In this document: positions 53,720 to 62,819 of the stretch, in pieces
Layout of the letters: every line of letters starts with the position of its first letter
Numbering within the stretch: position 1 is the stretch's first letter
Translations under genes and position numbers: made by a program
NCBI RefSeq assembly: GCF_004801405.1
Contig: NZ_SSOB01000008.1
Coordinates: forward strand, 124,001-188,000
Direction: 5' to 3'
From: Cohnella fermenti
GTDB taxonomy: Bacteria; Bacillota; Bacilli; Paenibacillales; Paenibacillaceae
DNA length: 64,000 bases
The notes under the pieces: generated by a model
What the model was told of the DNA's origin: nothing
Database searches by the model: none
The model's input: only the letters and a program-made list of their open reading frames with translations

Positions 53720-53845
53720 AAAGCCTACGAGGTTAGCTGGAGGGTTCGGTTGAAGGCTCCCTATGATCCCTGTGAGGCGAGATCAATTCACCCGGAATTA
53801 CTGGTTCCCCCGTTTCCCTTGTGCGCGGGAATTCGGCAATTTTTT
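53720..53845 (-). ncRNA. c-di-AMP riboswitch (ydaO/yuaA leader)
   Basis: Reading the minus strand, the conserved blocks of the ydaO-yuaA family occur in order: GCCGAAT, ACGGGGGAACC, GGGTGAAT, a variable arm with AGGG, ACCGAACCC, then CAGCTAACCTCGTAGGC. The end lies only about 6 nt before the ribosome binding site of the NlpC/P60 gene, so control could act on translation initiation; no separate terminator is seen between. Binding of c-di-AMP usually turns such genes off. Confidence 0.92.
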
Positions 53846-53964
53846 GCACTGAGGTTTAGTAATTCGGGCATATGGTCCCTTTTTCCTGCCGCAAAAAAAT
53901 TAGAATTCCTTAATGAAAATTTAATAATTTTCCTCTGAAAGCGCGATCAACGATCTTAAACGCC

Positions 53965-54017
53965 AAAAAAGCTTCCCCATGTCGGCCAACCTTGTCGGTT
54001 GGCGGATGGGGAGGCTT
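53965..54017 (-). terminator. Terminator after the M1 peptidase operon
   Basis: On the minus strand AAGCCTCCCCAT pairs with ATGGGGAAGCTT around an inner GCCAACC/GGTTGGC stem, followed by six T. Confidence 0.88.
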
Positions 54018-54064
54018 GTTGGTTCCTGGCGAACGGAGGAGCCTGAAGATGGAGGGCTAAAGAA

Positions 54065-54886
54065 TCAGGGAGCCTGCGAATCGGGTCGCCACACCTCGAA
54101 TTGCGAGGCGGAGATCCATAGGGACAGCAGGGAACGGACGAACTGGAACGCTTGATGAAGCGCGATTGCGGCGAATCCGGTCCACAGCAGCGCCGCGGTC
54201 GTGACGACGGCCGAAGCGAGCAGGCCGGCGCCGATCAGGCTCAGGGAGACGAGCAGCAGCGGAATCGCCTGCTTGCACGCCCGCAGCAGCCCCTGCAGGA
54301 TCGGTCCTCCCGTCGCCGAGCTGAACTGCATGAACTGGAAGAGCAGGTGCACGGCGAAGCCCCAGGCGAACCAGCAGAGCGCAACCGGCAGCAGGTCGCG
54401 CAGCCAGACGGTCATATTCGGCTCCTTAATGTAGCAGGAATAGGCGAAGGGAACAAGCCAGGCGAGCGGCGCCAGCGTCAGCGCGCTCTCTGCCCAGTAC
54501 AGCGCGGTGACGCCCTTCCAGCTTCGCCGGATGCCCTTCAGGACCGAAGTGCCCCGGCCGTCCTCCGAATGCCGGAACGAATAGAACAGTCCGGCATTGA
54601 TCAAGGGCGTCGCGATCATCCGCAGGAGGAACATTCCGCCGAGCAGGGCGAGCGGCTCGTAGGAGACGTCGGTCTTGAACAGGCGGAATTGGGCCTCCAC
54701 GAAGAACAGGCGGACGGCATACGGATTCGGATGGTCGTCCGGATATCGGGCGAGCACGGGAGAGACGATGGAATCCACGAACCGGTAGAGGAAGTAACCC
54801 CAGAGAAGCCGATAGAGGAAGAGCACAACAAGAACATACTTATGCCGGAGCGTCAGCGCCCAGCCTTGCGACAGGAATGCGCGCAT
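54065..54886 (-). CDS. Polytopic membrane protein of unknown function
   Basis: From the ATG at 54886 (GAGGTGA 5-6 nt upstream) the protein has 273 residues; GTG at 54895 is an alternative. About six hydrophobic segments occur (YVLVVLFLYRLLWGYFLYRF near 15-35, then several between 85 and 255). No known family was recognised. It starts about 11 nt after the M1 peptidase stop, so the two are co-transcribed and possibly translationally coupled. It may be a membrane partner of that peptidase. Confidence 0.7.
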   Translation of the reverse strand: MRAFLSQGWALTLRHKYVLVVLFLYRLLWGYFLYRFVDSIVSPVLARYPDDHPNPYAVRLFFVEAQFRLFKTDVSYEPLALLGGMFLLRMIATPLINAGLFYSFRHSEDGRGTSVLKGIRRSWKGVTALYWAESALTLAPLAWLVPFAYSCYIKEPNMTVWLRDLLPVALCWFAWGFAVHLLFQFMQFSSATGGPILQGLLRACKQAIPLLLVSLSLIGAGLLASAVVTTAALLWTGFAAIALHQAFQFVRSLLSLWISASQFEVWRPDSQAP

Positions 54887-54896
54887 GTCCATCACC

Positions 54897-56894
54897 TCAC
54901 CATGCCAATGTGCCGAGCAGGCCTTCCAGGAACGACGAGAGGCCGATATTGAGACGGGTCCGGCTGCGCTCCGGCACCTCCGTCTTCAGATAGTTGTTGT
55001 AGCGAAGGTTATCGAGCACAATCGACATGGACGGATCGATTGCCGCATAAGAGAGCGGAGACGTGTGCTTCAATTGCATCTGGGTATGGTTCTGCTCCCC
55101 GTCCCACGTCTGGCGCAGCGTCTCCCCGTTCGCGAAGCGGAACATGACGCCGACCGGCTGCCCGCTGCCGCCGTTCCTTCTGAGCAGCACGGTGGTCAGG
55201 TAGCCGCCGTCTGCCTGCGGGACCGACCGGATGGACTCGACGGCGTAATCGGCCATCTGCCCGTGATAAACATACGCTTGGAAAAAATCTCCCCACTTCT
55301 CCTTCGTCACCGACTCGACGACCTTCTGGAAGTCGGCGGAGGACGGGTGCTTGAACTTGTACTTCTGGAAGTAGGAGCGCATGATCTTGTTCATGGTCTT
55401 CTCCCCGACCTCCCGTTCGATCTCCTTCAGAACGAGCTTGCCGCGCATGTAGACGTTCTCCGCATAACGGTCGGAGCTGCTGTACCGCCAGGATTCAAGC
55501 TTCAGCGGCTCGGGGTGGGTCAGATAGCTGGCTTCGACCAGGGAGCTGGAAGACACTCCGTAGATGGCGGACATCAGCTTATCCTCCGTATAGGACGTGA
55601 AGCCTTCGTCCAGCCACGCTTCCTCGAATTCGTTCGACGCGACGATGCCGTACCAGTATTGATGCGCGATCTCGTGCACAAGCGTGCGCTCAAGCTCGTA
55701 GCCGGGCTTGTCGTCCTTGGCCGCCGCCGCGGTGACGAGCGTCGGGTATTCCATCCCCCCGGCCCCGTTCGCGTCCGGCGGAGGGACGACGACGGAGAGG
55801 GTGGAGTAGGGATACTCCCCGTACCACTCCCCGAGCTTGGCGAGCGCCGACTTCGCGGCATGCATGTACCTCTCGGCGAGATCCTTGTGCAGAGGGTCGA
55901 TGTACAGCTTGATGCGGACGCCCGGCACGCCGACGGAAGAGAACGTATCCTCGACGAACTGGAAGTCCGGCGACGCCGCCCAGCCGAAGTCGTGGACGTC
56001 GTCCGCGTAGAACTGGTACGTCTTGCGGCCGCCGGCGACGACCGCCGCCTTCGTCTGGAAGCCGGTGGCGGCGACCTTGTACGTGTCCGGCACATCGATG
56101 CTGACGCTGTAGATGCCGAAGTCGGAATAGAACTCCGAATCGCCGTGATACTGATGGGTGTTCCAGCCCTCGCTTGTCCGGCCGCGCGTTCCCGTCGTCT
56201 CGTAAACCGCGAGCTTAGGGAACCATTGCCCGGCCATGACGAAGTCCCCGGCCTTGCCCATGCGGGCGAACACCTGCGGCAGCTTCACGGTGTAGGTCAT
56301 CCGCAGCGTCAGGCTCTGGCCCGGCTTGACGGGGTGAGGGAGCAGCAGGGTGGCAAGCGTCCGATCGGAGGAGTTGCCGTCGTCGGGCTGGACGTAATGA
56401 AGGCGGGGCAGCAGCGTCTCCCCTTCTTCGGTCGTGAGAGAGTTCAGCGTCATCGACCCGTAGCTGCCGGCCTGCATCTTGTCTCCGCGAAGCTGGCCGC
56501 CGGATTCCTTCAGGAACGTGCTTCCGGGAGAGAAAGCGTTCGGATACAAGTGGAAGTAGAGGTCCGATACTTCCTTGCGTCCGGGGTTCTGCCAAGTGAT
56601 GGTCTGCTGGGCGGCGAGAGTGCCGTCTTCCCCAAGAACGACGGAGATGTGGTATTCGGTTACCCGGTTGCTGAGCACGTTCGCCGTCGGCGCGAGCGGA
56701 GCGTCGGCGTTCGGCTCGGAAGCCGGAACGGAAGAGGGGGCCATGGCGGACAGCTCCTGCTCCTGCGTCCCGGCGGCCGGGGGCAAGACGTACTGGCCGG
56801 CCCAAGCGTCCGCGAATCCGAACTTGAAGGATAAGGCGAGCAAGGCGGCGGATAGCGCAAGGACAAGCGTGCGGTACATACGACGATGGGGCAT
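54897..56894 (-). CDS. M1 family zinc metallopeptidase, secreted or anchored
   Basis: The product has 665 residues. An N-terminal hydrophobic segment (residues 8-28) is a signal peptide or anchor. The exopeptidase-like motif GGMEYPTLV and the zinc site HEIAHQYWYG with a downstream glutamate in EEAWLDEGF are intact. The rest fits the gluzincin aminopeptidase fold. It probably trims peptides outside the membrane. It is the first gene of a two-gene unit. Confidence 0.88.
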   Translation of the reverse strand: MPHRRMYRTLVLALSAALLALSFKFGFADAWAGQYVLPPAAGTQEQELSAMAPSSVPASEPNADAPLAPTANVLSNRVTEYHISVVLGEDGTLAAQQTITWQNPGRKEVSDLYFHLYPNAFSPGSTFLKESGGQLRGDKMQAGSYGSMTLNSLTTEEGETLLPRLHYVQPDDGNSSDRTLATLLLPHPVKPGQSLTLRMTYTVKLPQVFARMGKAGDFVMAGQWFPKLAVYETTGTRGRTSEGWNTHQYHGDSEFYSDFGIYSVSIDVPDTYKVAATGFQTKAAVVAGGRKTYQFYADDVHDFGWAASPDFQFVEDTFSSVGVPGVRIKLYIDPLHKDLAERYMHAAKSALAKLGEWYGEYPYSTLSVVVPPPDANGAGGMEYPTLVTAAAAKDDKPGYELERTLVHEIAHQYWYGIVASNEFEEAWLDEGFTSYTEDKLMSAIYGVSSSSLVEASYLTHPEPLKLESWRYSSSDRYAENVYMRGKLVLKEIEREVGEKTMNKIMRSYFQKYKFKHPSSADFQKVVESVTKEKWGDFFQAYVYHGQMADYAVESIRSVPQADGGYLTTVLLRRNGGSGQPVGVMFRFANGETLRQTWDGEQNHTQMQLKHTSPLSYAAIDPSMSIVLDNLRYNNYLKTEVPERSRTRLNIGLSSFLEGLLGTLAW

Positions 56895-57105
56895 ACGGTT
56901 AACCCTCCCGTTGACAAGCGTCTAGGGCATGTATATGTTGGTTGTCCCGCGATTATATCTGCGGATTGAACAAGCAGGGGCTTATCCGGTCGAGGGATCA
57001 ATGGCGACACTGTGGGACACTATGGGCGATATCCCGGATGACGCTCATCGCTTTTCCGTCCGTTTTTCGTTAGAATAGGAGAAGTGAGAATGGAGGCTGG
57101 AACGA

Positions 57106-57615
57106 ATGGACAACGAACAACAGCAGCCGGCGCCGGAGAAGAAGAAGCTGTCTCTGAACGTCGTTAGCAATAAGCAGCACAAGGGCTTCGGAGCGGGAAG
57201 CATCGACCTGAGCCAGGTCGCCTGCATCATCATCGACCAGGGCGAAGCCTACATCGACGTCGGCGCGATGCATGCGAAGAGCAAGATCGAGCGGGGGATC
57301 AAGTTCTCTCCGAACAAGGAGGACGTTCCGAACGGCCGTCCGGCCTGGATCGTCTGGGTTGCGGTGGACCGGGACGAGGAAGGAAGCTTCTATGGAGGAG
57401 CGGCGTCCTGCGAGATGCTGGTCGATACGGAGGCGCGCCGCGGATGGAAGATTCTCGCCGATCACGTGAATCGTCTGGATCGCGCGATCAAGCGCAAGTT
57501 CCTGCTCGAGAACATCGGCCCGGAAGAGAAGGCGGCGCTCGCCAAGCTGCTGAAGGAGCACAACCCGCAGTGGTGGGACCACTCTCCTCAGGAGCTGAAG
57601 GACCTGCTGGCCTGA
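57106..57615 (+). CDS. ywhD: YwhD family protein
   Basis: The protein has 169 residues and matches the YwhD family of Bacillales, recognisable from HKGFGAGSIDLSQVACIIID and the later DVGAMHAKSKIERGIKF. Function is unknown. It is a soluble alpha/beta protein by appearance. A strong terminator follows. It is divergent from the M1 peptidase gene. Confidence 0.88.
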   Translation: MDNEQQQPAPEKKKLSLNVVSNKQHKGFGAGSIDLSQVACIIIDQGEAYIDVGAMHAKSKIERGIKFSPNKEDVPNGRPAWIVWVAVDRDEEGSFYGGAASCEMLVDTEARRGWKILADHVNRLDRAIKRKFLLENIGPEEKAALAKLLKEHNPQWWDHSPQELKDLLA

Positions 57616-57647
57616 GCCCCCGGATGGGGATGGGCGCTGCGAACACA

Positions 57648-57692
57648 GCCTGAACGATCTGACGGCACGTCGGATCGCTCGGGCTTTTTTGT
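57648..57692 (+). terminator. Terminator after ywhD
   Basis: AGCCTGAACGATCTGAC pairs with GTCGGATCGCTCGGGCT (a few mismatches), followed by six T. Confidence 0.88.
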
Positions 57693-57729
57693 TTGGGTTT
57701 GCCATCGCCGCCGCGGCTGACGTTGTCGC

Positions 57730-58075
57730 CGGATGCCCAAAATTTGGGCGGCAATTCGTAGTGGCGCGGCCCGAGGATGGGTGAGTTGGGCGATTTATAT
57801 GAACAGTCACATTCGTGCGGAGGATAAAGGGGCTTCGGAGAGGCAGTTGGAGAGGGAGATGTGCGGGAAATCCGTGTAACGACAGATCTTATCGCTGTCG
57901 CTGCTTTCGCATTTGTTGTTCTCGCCGCCGCCGTCGCGCCCTGCGTCCACCTCTGTCTCGCTCCTCACCGACATCCGACCGCCGTATCCGGTGCTGGATG
58001 GCTGCTAGAATCCAAGCGGATTTTTTGGGGGCGGAACTTTTCCGACGAGTGTGAAAAAACGCATAAAACCGCCTG
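57730..58075. repeat. Broken four-hairpin module with inserted 52-bp repeat unit
   Basis: A decayed unit 2 hairpin (ATATGAACAGTCACAT, 57797) is followed by one unit of the 52-bp GAGGCAGTTGGAG repeat (57835-57885), then about 160 bp of unrelated DNA and a unit 4-like hairpin (GTGTGAAAAAACGCAT, 58049). No gene is present. Confidence 0.65.
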
Positions 58076-58248
58076 AGTTAAGGGGGGCGGCATGTCAGGC
58101 ATCGTTCAGTTTCATCCGCACCATCGTTCGAGCGCTTTCCTTGCGTTTTTTCTAAAAAACTCTGAACCTTTCTGCCTATTTCTGGCGATTTTGTAGTACA
58201 ATTCAGGACAATAAGAACTAGTCTGATAGACCGGGGAGCGAAACTCGT

Positions 58249-61200
58249 TTGATGAGGCTGTTAACGGGATCGGCATTCGTAAGGAATTTGGCGGGAGATG
58301 CGGAGGATCGCGCGGAGCTTGTGAAGGCCGCCTACCTCTTCTTCTATTTGTTCTGCGTTGTGGCGGCGTCCACGATCGGGAGAACGGCGGCGGACACGCT
58401 GTTCCTCAGCCGATTCGACTCCTCCCATCTCTCCATGATGTATCTGCCCCAGGCGGCAGCGATGATTCTGAGCGGCATCCTGTTCCAGCGCTTCGGAGGC
58501 AAGCTGCGGATCGATCGGCTGATCGTACTCCTCATTCCCGCGCTCTCCGCCCTGGTGGCCGTATCCCGGCTGGGGGTGGCCGCCGAGCTTAGGTGGGTTT
58601 TCCCCGTTATCTATATCGCGTTCGATGTCTTCAACTTCCTGATGATCGTCTGCTTCTGGCAGTTCGCGACCGCGGTCATGGACCAGCGCCGGGCGAAAAA
58701 GACGATCGGGATGGTCGGCAGCGGAGGCATCGCGGGAGGCATCGTCAGCGGCTTCGGCTTGAAGCTGCTCGTTCCGTTGCTGGGGACCGCGAACCTGATT
58801 CTCGTGTACGGAACGCTCCAGCTTCTCGCGCTGGTGACGGTGATCGCGCTTCGGCGAAGGCTCCCGAATCCGCAGGAGACGTTCGCGGAGCAGACGAGGA
58901 AGCCGGCGGAGAAGGGGCAGCGCCAGGCTCCCGCCAAGAAGGAGAAGCTGTTCCGAAGCGTTCCCCATCTGAAGTTCGTCTCGGTGATGGCCGGAACGCT
59001 TGTCGTGTCCTTGACGCTCATCGACTATCAATTCAAGGTTGTGCTGAAGGAGACGCTGGCCAATGACGCGCTGGCCGGCTTCATGGGGAGCTTCTACGGC
59101 TTCTCGGGCATTCTCGCGCTGCTTGTGCAACTGTTCGTCGCCGGCCGCATCCTGACCCGGTTCGGCGTCATGACGGCGCTGCTTGTTTTCCCGATCGCGC
59201 TGCTGGCGGGCAGCCTGGGCCTGCTGCTCTACCCGGTGCTGGCGGTGGCCGTGGTCGTGAAGGGGAGCGACAAGGTGCTCGGGGACACGATTCATTCGTC
59301 GGTGAACCAGCTCATCATGTTCCCGGTGCCGCCGGAATGGCGCAACCGGGCGAAGAGCTTCCTCGACGGCGTCGTGCGCAACGGGGCGAAGGGTGTCGCC
59401 GCTCTCTGCCTCCTCGGCCTGTCCCCCTTCCTCTCGGCAGCCCAGCTCGGGTATATCGCGCTCGCGCTGCTCGTCATCTGCATCACGGCGGCGGTCATGG
59501 TCAAGGGCTCTTACCTGCGCATGTTGCTCTCGACGCTGAAGACGCGAGGAGACGACCTCAGCTCCGACAGCCTGGACCTGATGGACCCTGCCAGCCGCCA
59601 GCTTCTGCTCGGTGCGCTTGCGTGTCCGGACTCGCATCAAGCGCTGCATGCGCTGCGAATTCTGCGCGGGCTTCAGGGCGTGGACCTTGGCCCCTATTAC
59701 TCGGGGCTGATTCGCCATTCCTCTCCCGAGGTGGCGGTGGAGGCGCTGTCCGCGGTGGAGGAGGCGAAGCCGGAAGGGTTCGAGCCCGAGCTGCTGGAAT
59801 TGATCGCGTCGGAGGCCGGCCCGAAGGTCAAGGGGCAGGCGCTGCTGGCGCTTGCGGCCTACGGCCGCGAGGAGCATCTGGACGCAATCGGCGAGAAGGT
59901 CGATTCCGAGATCGTGGAGGAGCGGGCGGCGGCGATTGCCGGGCTCGTGAAGCATTACGGCATCGAAGGGATGTTCCGGGCGGTGGCGACGTTCAAGAGC
60001 ATGCTCGGCAGCACCCGGGAGGACGAGCGGACGGCGATGGCGGCCTTGTTCGGGCGAATCGGCATCCGGGAGTTCTACAAGCCGCTTATTCCGCTGCTGA
60101 AGGATGAGTCTCCGGACGTTCGGATTGCGGCGATCTCGTCCGCCGGAGCGCTGCGCGTCCCCGAGCTGGTGGTTGAGCTGGTCCGTCTTCTGGACGATGG
60201 CGAGAGCCGCCGCTTCGCGGTAGAAGCGCTGGCCGCCTATGGGGAAGCGGCGCTGCTGCCTCGGCTGGAAGGGAGCTTCGACAAGAAGCCGGAGCCGTTG
60301 CATCTGCCGAAGGTGCTCGAGCGGCTCGGCACTGTGCGCGCGTTCGAGATGCTGCTGGCCCGGTACGAAGCGGCCTCTCCCGAGATGAAGGAGAAGCTGC
60401 TCGAGGCGATGGTCCGTATGCATCGCGGGCAGGCATGGGCCGAGGAGAAGGACGTGACGCGGCTGGTCCTCGCGGAGATCCAGGACGGGGCGCGGGTGAT
60501 CGCGCTGGCTTCGGGGTATGCGGGGAGGACGGAATACGAGGAGATGCTGCAAGCCGTCCGCCAGCTCAGATCGGCTGCGGAGAGCCGGGTGTTCCGCCTG
60601 CTCTCGCTCGTGCACGACCCCCGAACGATCGGCGCGGTCTATGCCGGCTGGTCGGAAGGGGATGCGCGCCAGCAGGCGAACGCGGCCGAGGTCATGGACC
60701 AACTGCTGCAGGCCGAGCTGCGCACCGAGGTGGCGCGCTTGATGTCGGCGCCGCGGACGCTGGCGAGTCCGCAGGGCGTCGAGCCGAGCGAACGGACGCT
60801 GGCCGAGCTTGGCGAGCGGGGAGACGAATGGCTGCGGCTGACGATCGGGCTGGCCGCGCGGAGAGATGCGGGCGCCGGCCGTTCGCCGGCGGAGGAGGCG
60901 GCCGAGGGCGCGCTCCCGCTGGCGAAGCGCATGGAGCGGATCGCGGCGCTGCGGCGGGCGGAGCTGTTCGGCGGGCTGCCGGACCGCGAACTGTCGGCGA
61001 TCGCCGAGCGGCTGAGCGAGACGACGGTGCCCGCCGGAACGACAATCGCCCGCGAAGGCGAGGCGGGCGACTCGTTCTATCTGATCGTCGAGGGGAAGAT
61101 TGCCGTCGGTCGGGAAGGGCGGAAGGAAGGCGAGCTGGGCCCGGGCGAGGGCTTCGGCCAGACGTCTCTGCTGACGGGGCGGCCGCGCACGGCCGACTTC

Positions 61201-61830
61201 CGCGCCGAGGAACCGTCGAGGCTGCTGCGGCTCGGCTCGTCGGACATCTACTTGCTGATGTTCGACCGGACGGGCATCGCGCTGGAGATGATGAAGCTGC
61301 TGTCGCGGCGAATCAGGATGCAGTTGGACCGGGCGAAGGAAGTCCAGACTCCCGTGCAGGCAGCGGTCGAGGCGGCAGCGGCGGCGGTGCGGGAGCTGTC
61401 GGGACCGGCCGCCGGGCCGGGCGACTCGATCCTGCGGCGCGTGCTCGTGCTGAGCAAGATCGGGCTGTTCGCCCAGTTGGAGCAGGAGGACCTGGTGCGG
61501 CTCGCCGGACGGGTCGAGGAAGTGGAAGTCGCGGCGGGCCAGCCGATCTGCAAGGTCGGCGAATACGGCGACGCACTCTACGGCATCATCGAAGGAAGCG
61601 TCCGCGTCCACCGCGGCGAGGAGCGGATTGCAGACCTTAGAGAAGGCGACAGCTTCGGCGAGATGGCGATTATCGACAGCGGCCTGCGCTCGGCGGACTG
61701 CACCGCGTCGACGGATGCGGTGCTGCTCGTCCTCCATCGCGATCAAGTCACGTCGTTCTGCTTCCAGAACATCGCCGTTCTGCGGAGCATGATGCAGGTG
61801 CTGGCCGAACGCCTGCGCGGCTTCTCCTGA
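58249..61830 (+). CDS. Nucleotide-carrier-like membrane protein fused to HEAT repeats and two cNMP-binding domains
   Basis: The product has about 1193 residues from TTG 58249 (GGGGAG 10 nt upstream; ATG 58252 is the alternative). Residues 1-420 hold about 12 membrane segments of the Npt1/Npt2 (ATP/ADP translocase-like) family, with RRAKKTIGMVGSGGIAGGI. Residues 440-835 are HEAT-like helical repeats (VKGQALLALAAYG, RTAMAALFGRIG). Residues 900-1020 and 1067-1193 are cyclic-nucleotide-binding folds (GDSFYLIVEGKIAVG; GDALYGIIEGSVRVH, GDSFGEMAIID). It is probably a regulated transporter or membrane sensor. Ligands and cargo are unknown. Confidence 0.82.
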   Translation: MMRLLTGSAFVRNLAGDAEDRAELVKAAYLFFYLFCVVAASTIGRTAADTLFLSRFDSSHLSMMYLPQAAAMILSGILFQRFGGKLRIDRLIVLLIPALSALVAVSRLGVAAELRWVFPVIYIAFDVFNFLMIVCFWQFATAVMDQRRAKKTIGMVGSGGIAGGIVSGFGLKLLVPLLGTANLILVYGTLQLLALVTVIALRRRLPNPQETFAEQTRKPAEKGQRQAPAKKEKLFRSVPHLKFVSVMAGTLVVSLTLIDYQFKVVLKETLANDALAGFMGSFYGFSGILALLVQLFVAGRILTRFGVMTALLVFPIALLAGSLGLLLYPVLAVAVVVKGSDKVLGDTIHSSVNQLIMFPVPPEWRNRAKSFLDGVVRNGAKGVAALCLLGLSPFLSAAQLGYIALALLVICITAAVMVKGSYLRMLLSTLKTRGDDLSSDSLDLMDPASRQLLLGALACPDSHQALHALRILRGLQGVDLGPYYSGLIRHSSPEVAVEALSAVEEAKPEGFEPELLELIASEAGPKVKGQALLALAAYGREEHLDAIGEKVDSEIVEERAAAIAGLVKHYGIEGMFRAVATFKSMLGSTREDERTAMAALFGRIGIREFYKPLIPLLKDESPDVRIAAISSAGALRVPELVVELVRLLDDGESRRFAVEALAAYGEAALLPRLEGSFDKKPEPLHLPKVLERLGTVRAFEMLLARYEAASPEMKEKLLEAMVRMHRGQAWAEEKDVTRLVLAEIQDGARVIALASGYAGRTEYEEMLQAVRQLRSAAESRVFRLLSLVHDPRTIGAVYAGWSEGDARQQANAAEVMDQLLQAELRTEVARLMSAPRTLASPQGVEPSERTLAELGERGDEWLRLTIGLAARRDAGAGRSPAEEAAEGALPLAKRMERIAALRRAELFGGLPDRELSAIAERLSETTVPAGTTIAREGEAGDSFYLIVEGKIAVGREGRKEGELGPGEGFGQTSLLTGRPRTADFRAEEPSRLLRLGSSDIYLLMFDRTGIALEMMKLLSRRIRMQLDRAKEVQTPVQAAVEAAAAAVRELSGPAAGPGDSILRRVLVLSKIGLFAQLEQEDLVRLAGRVEEVEVAAGQPICKVGEYGDALYGIIEGSVRVHRGEERIADLREGDSFGEMAIIDSGLRSADCTASTDAVLLVLHRDQVTSFCFQNIAVLRSMMQVLAERLRGFS

Positions 61831-61917
61831 GCGCACTCCGCCGCCTCACGGCATCGTCTGATCGAACGGCCAAGCGAAGCGGCGAAGCGAACCGCGAACG
61901 GGATGCGAACGCAAGCT

Positions 61918-62175
61918 GCGGAATGTAATCGGAATTCCGATCATAATCGCTCGATTCGGGGGAGAGTCGCGAAATGTAATCGGAATTCCGATCATAATCG
62001 CGCGGTCTGGGGACGAATCGCGAAATGTAGTCGGAATTCCGATCATAATCGCTCGATCCGGGGGCGAACCGCGGAATGTAGTCGGAATTCCGATCATAAT
62101 CGCTTGATCCGGAGGCGAACCGCGGAATGTAATCGGAATTCCGATCATAATCGCGCGGTCCGGGCGTGAATCCCG
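61918..62175. repeat. 51-bp tandem array with TCGGAATTCCGA palindromes
   Basis: Five units are exactly 51 bp apart (palindromes at 61929, 61980, 62031, 62082 and 62133). Each has a perfect TCGGAATTCCGA centre in the context ATGTAATCGG...CCGATCATAATCGC and a variable GC-rich spacer. Period 51 is a multiple of 3, so both strands are open, but no gene signals exist. Two further units lie at 62562-62640. Confidence 0.93.
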
Positions 62176-62218
62176 GAATGTAGCACTAGCATTGCATCAA
62201 AGCTGACATGACAGTTTA

Positions 62219-62515
62219 TGCCTAGCCTAAAATAGGCATTCTTACATTGCTTGCCTCCTCCGTGCCGTCGAGAGCGAACTGAATGCTCAAAAAATGAGCA
62301 TTCAGCGCCGTTGTGCCGCTGAGAGCGAGCTGGATGCTCAAAAAATGAGCATTCAGCGCCGTTGTGCCGCCGAAAGCGAGCTGAATGCTCAAAAAATGAG
62401 CATTCAGCGCCGTTGTGCCGTCGAGAGCGAACTGAATGCTCAAAAAATGAGCATTCAGCGCCGTTGTGCCGCTGAGAGCGAGCTGGATGCTCAAAAAATG
62501 AGCATTCTCATTCAT
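62219..62515. repeat. 51-bp tandem array of GAATGCTCA hairpins
   Basis: Five units start at 62281, 62332, 62383, 62434 and 62485. Each has arms GAATGCTCA and TGAGCATTC around five A, then a nearly invariant GC-rich spacer with CGCCGTTGTGCCG. A decayed hairpin (GCCTAAAATAGGC) lies at 62225. The array is embedded between two stretches of the TCGGAATTCCGA family. Confidence 0.93.
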
Positions 62516-62561
62516 GGAGTGCCTCCTCCGAGTCGATGTAAGCTTCCGTGCAAGGCTAGTG

Positions 62562-62640
62562 GGAATGTAGCCGGAATTCCGATCATAATCGCTCGATCCG
62601 AGCACGAACCGCGGAATGTAGTCGGAATTCCGATCATAAT
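62562..62640. repeat. Second stretch of the TCGGAATTCCGA array
   Basis: Two units, with palindromes at 62571 and 62622 (51 bp apart), carry the same ATGTAG...CCGATCATAAT core as at 61.9 kb. They lie beyond the hairpin array. Confidence 0.88.
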
Positions 62641-62819
62641 GAGCCTTTGTAAAGAAAATGGACACGTCCACCAAACGACGCTCCGTCCCGGCCATGTGCG
62701 CAGTTAAACTACCATCTTCCCCTCTTCGCCGCTCAACCCGGCTCAGGTGCGCAGTTCGGCGCCCGTTCGAGCGGGAGTGACGCCGCCTTCAGCGTTTCCG
62801 CGAGAGCCGCGGCTCCGCC

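Noticed and set aside
58261..61836. Open frame of 1191 codons on the minus strand, opposite the nucleotide-carrier fusion
   Set aside because: It mirrors a protein with clear domains on the + strand. Its Arg/Pro/Gln/His-rich composition is the usual antisense shadow in GC-rich DNA.
61846..62707. Frames of 88-157 codons with 17-residue repeats on both strands
   Set aside because: A 51-bp period keeps any frame open. Palindromic content, lack of ribosome binding sites and opening on both strands argue for non-coding repeats.
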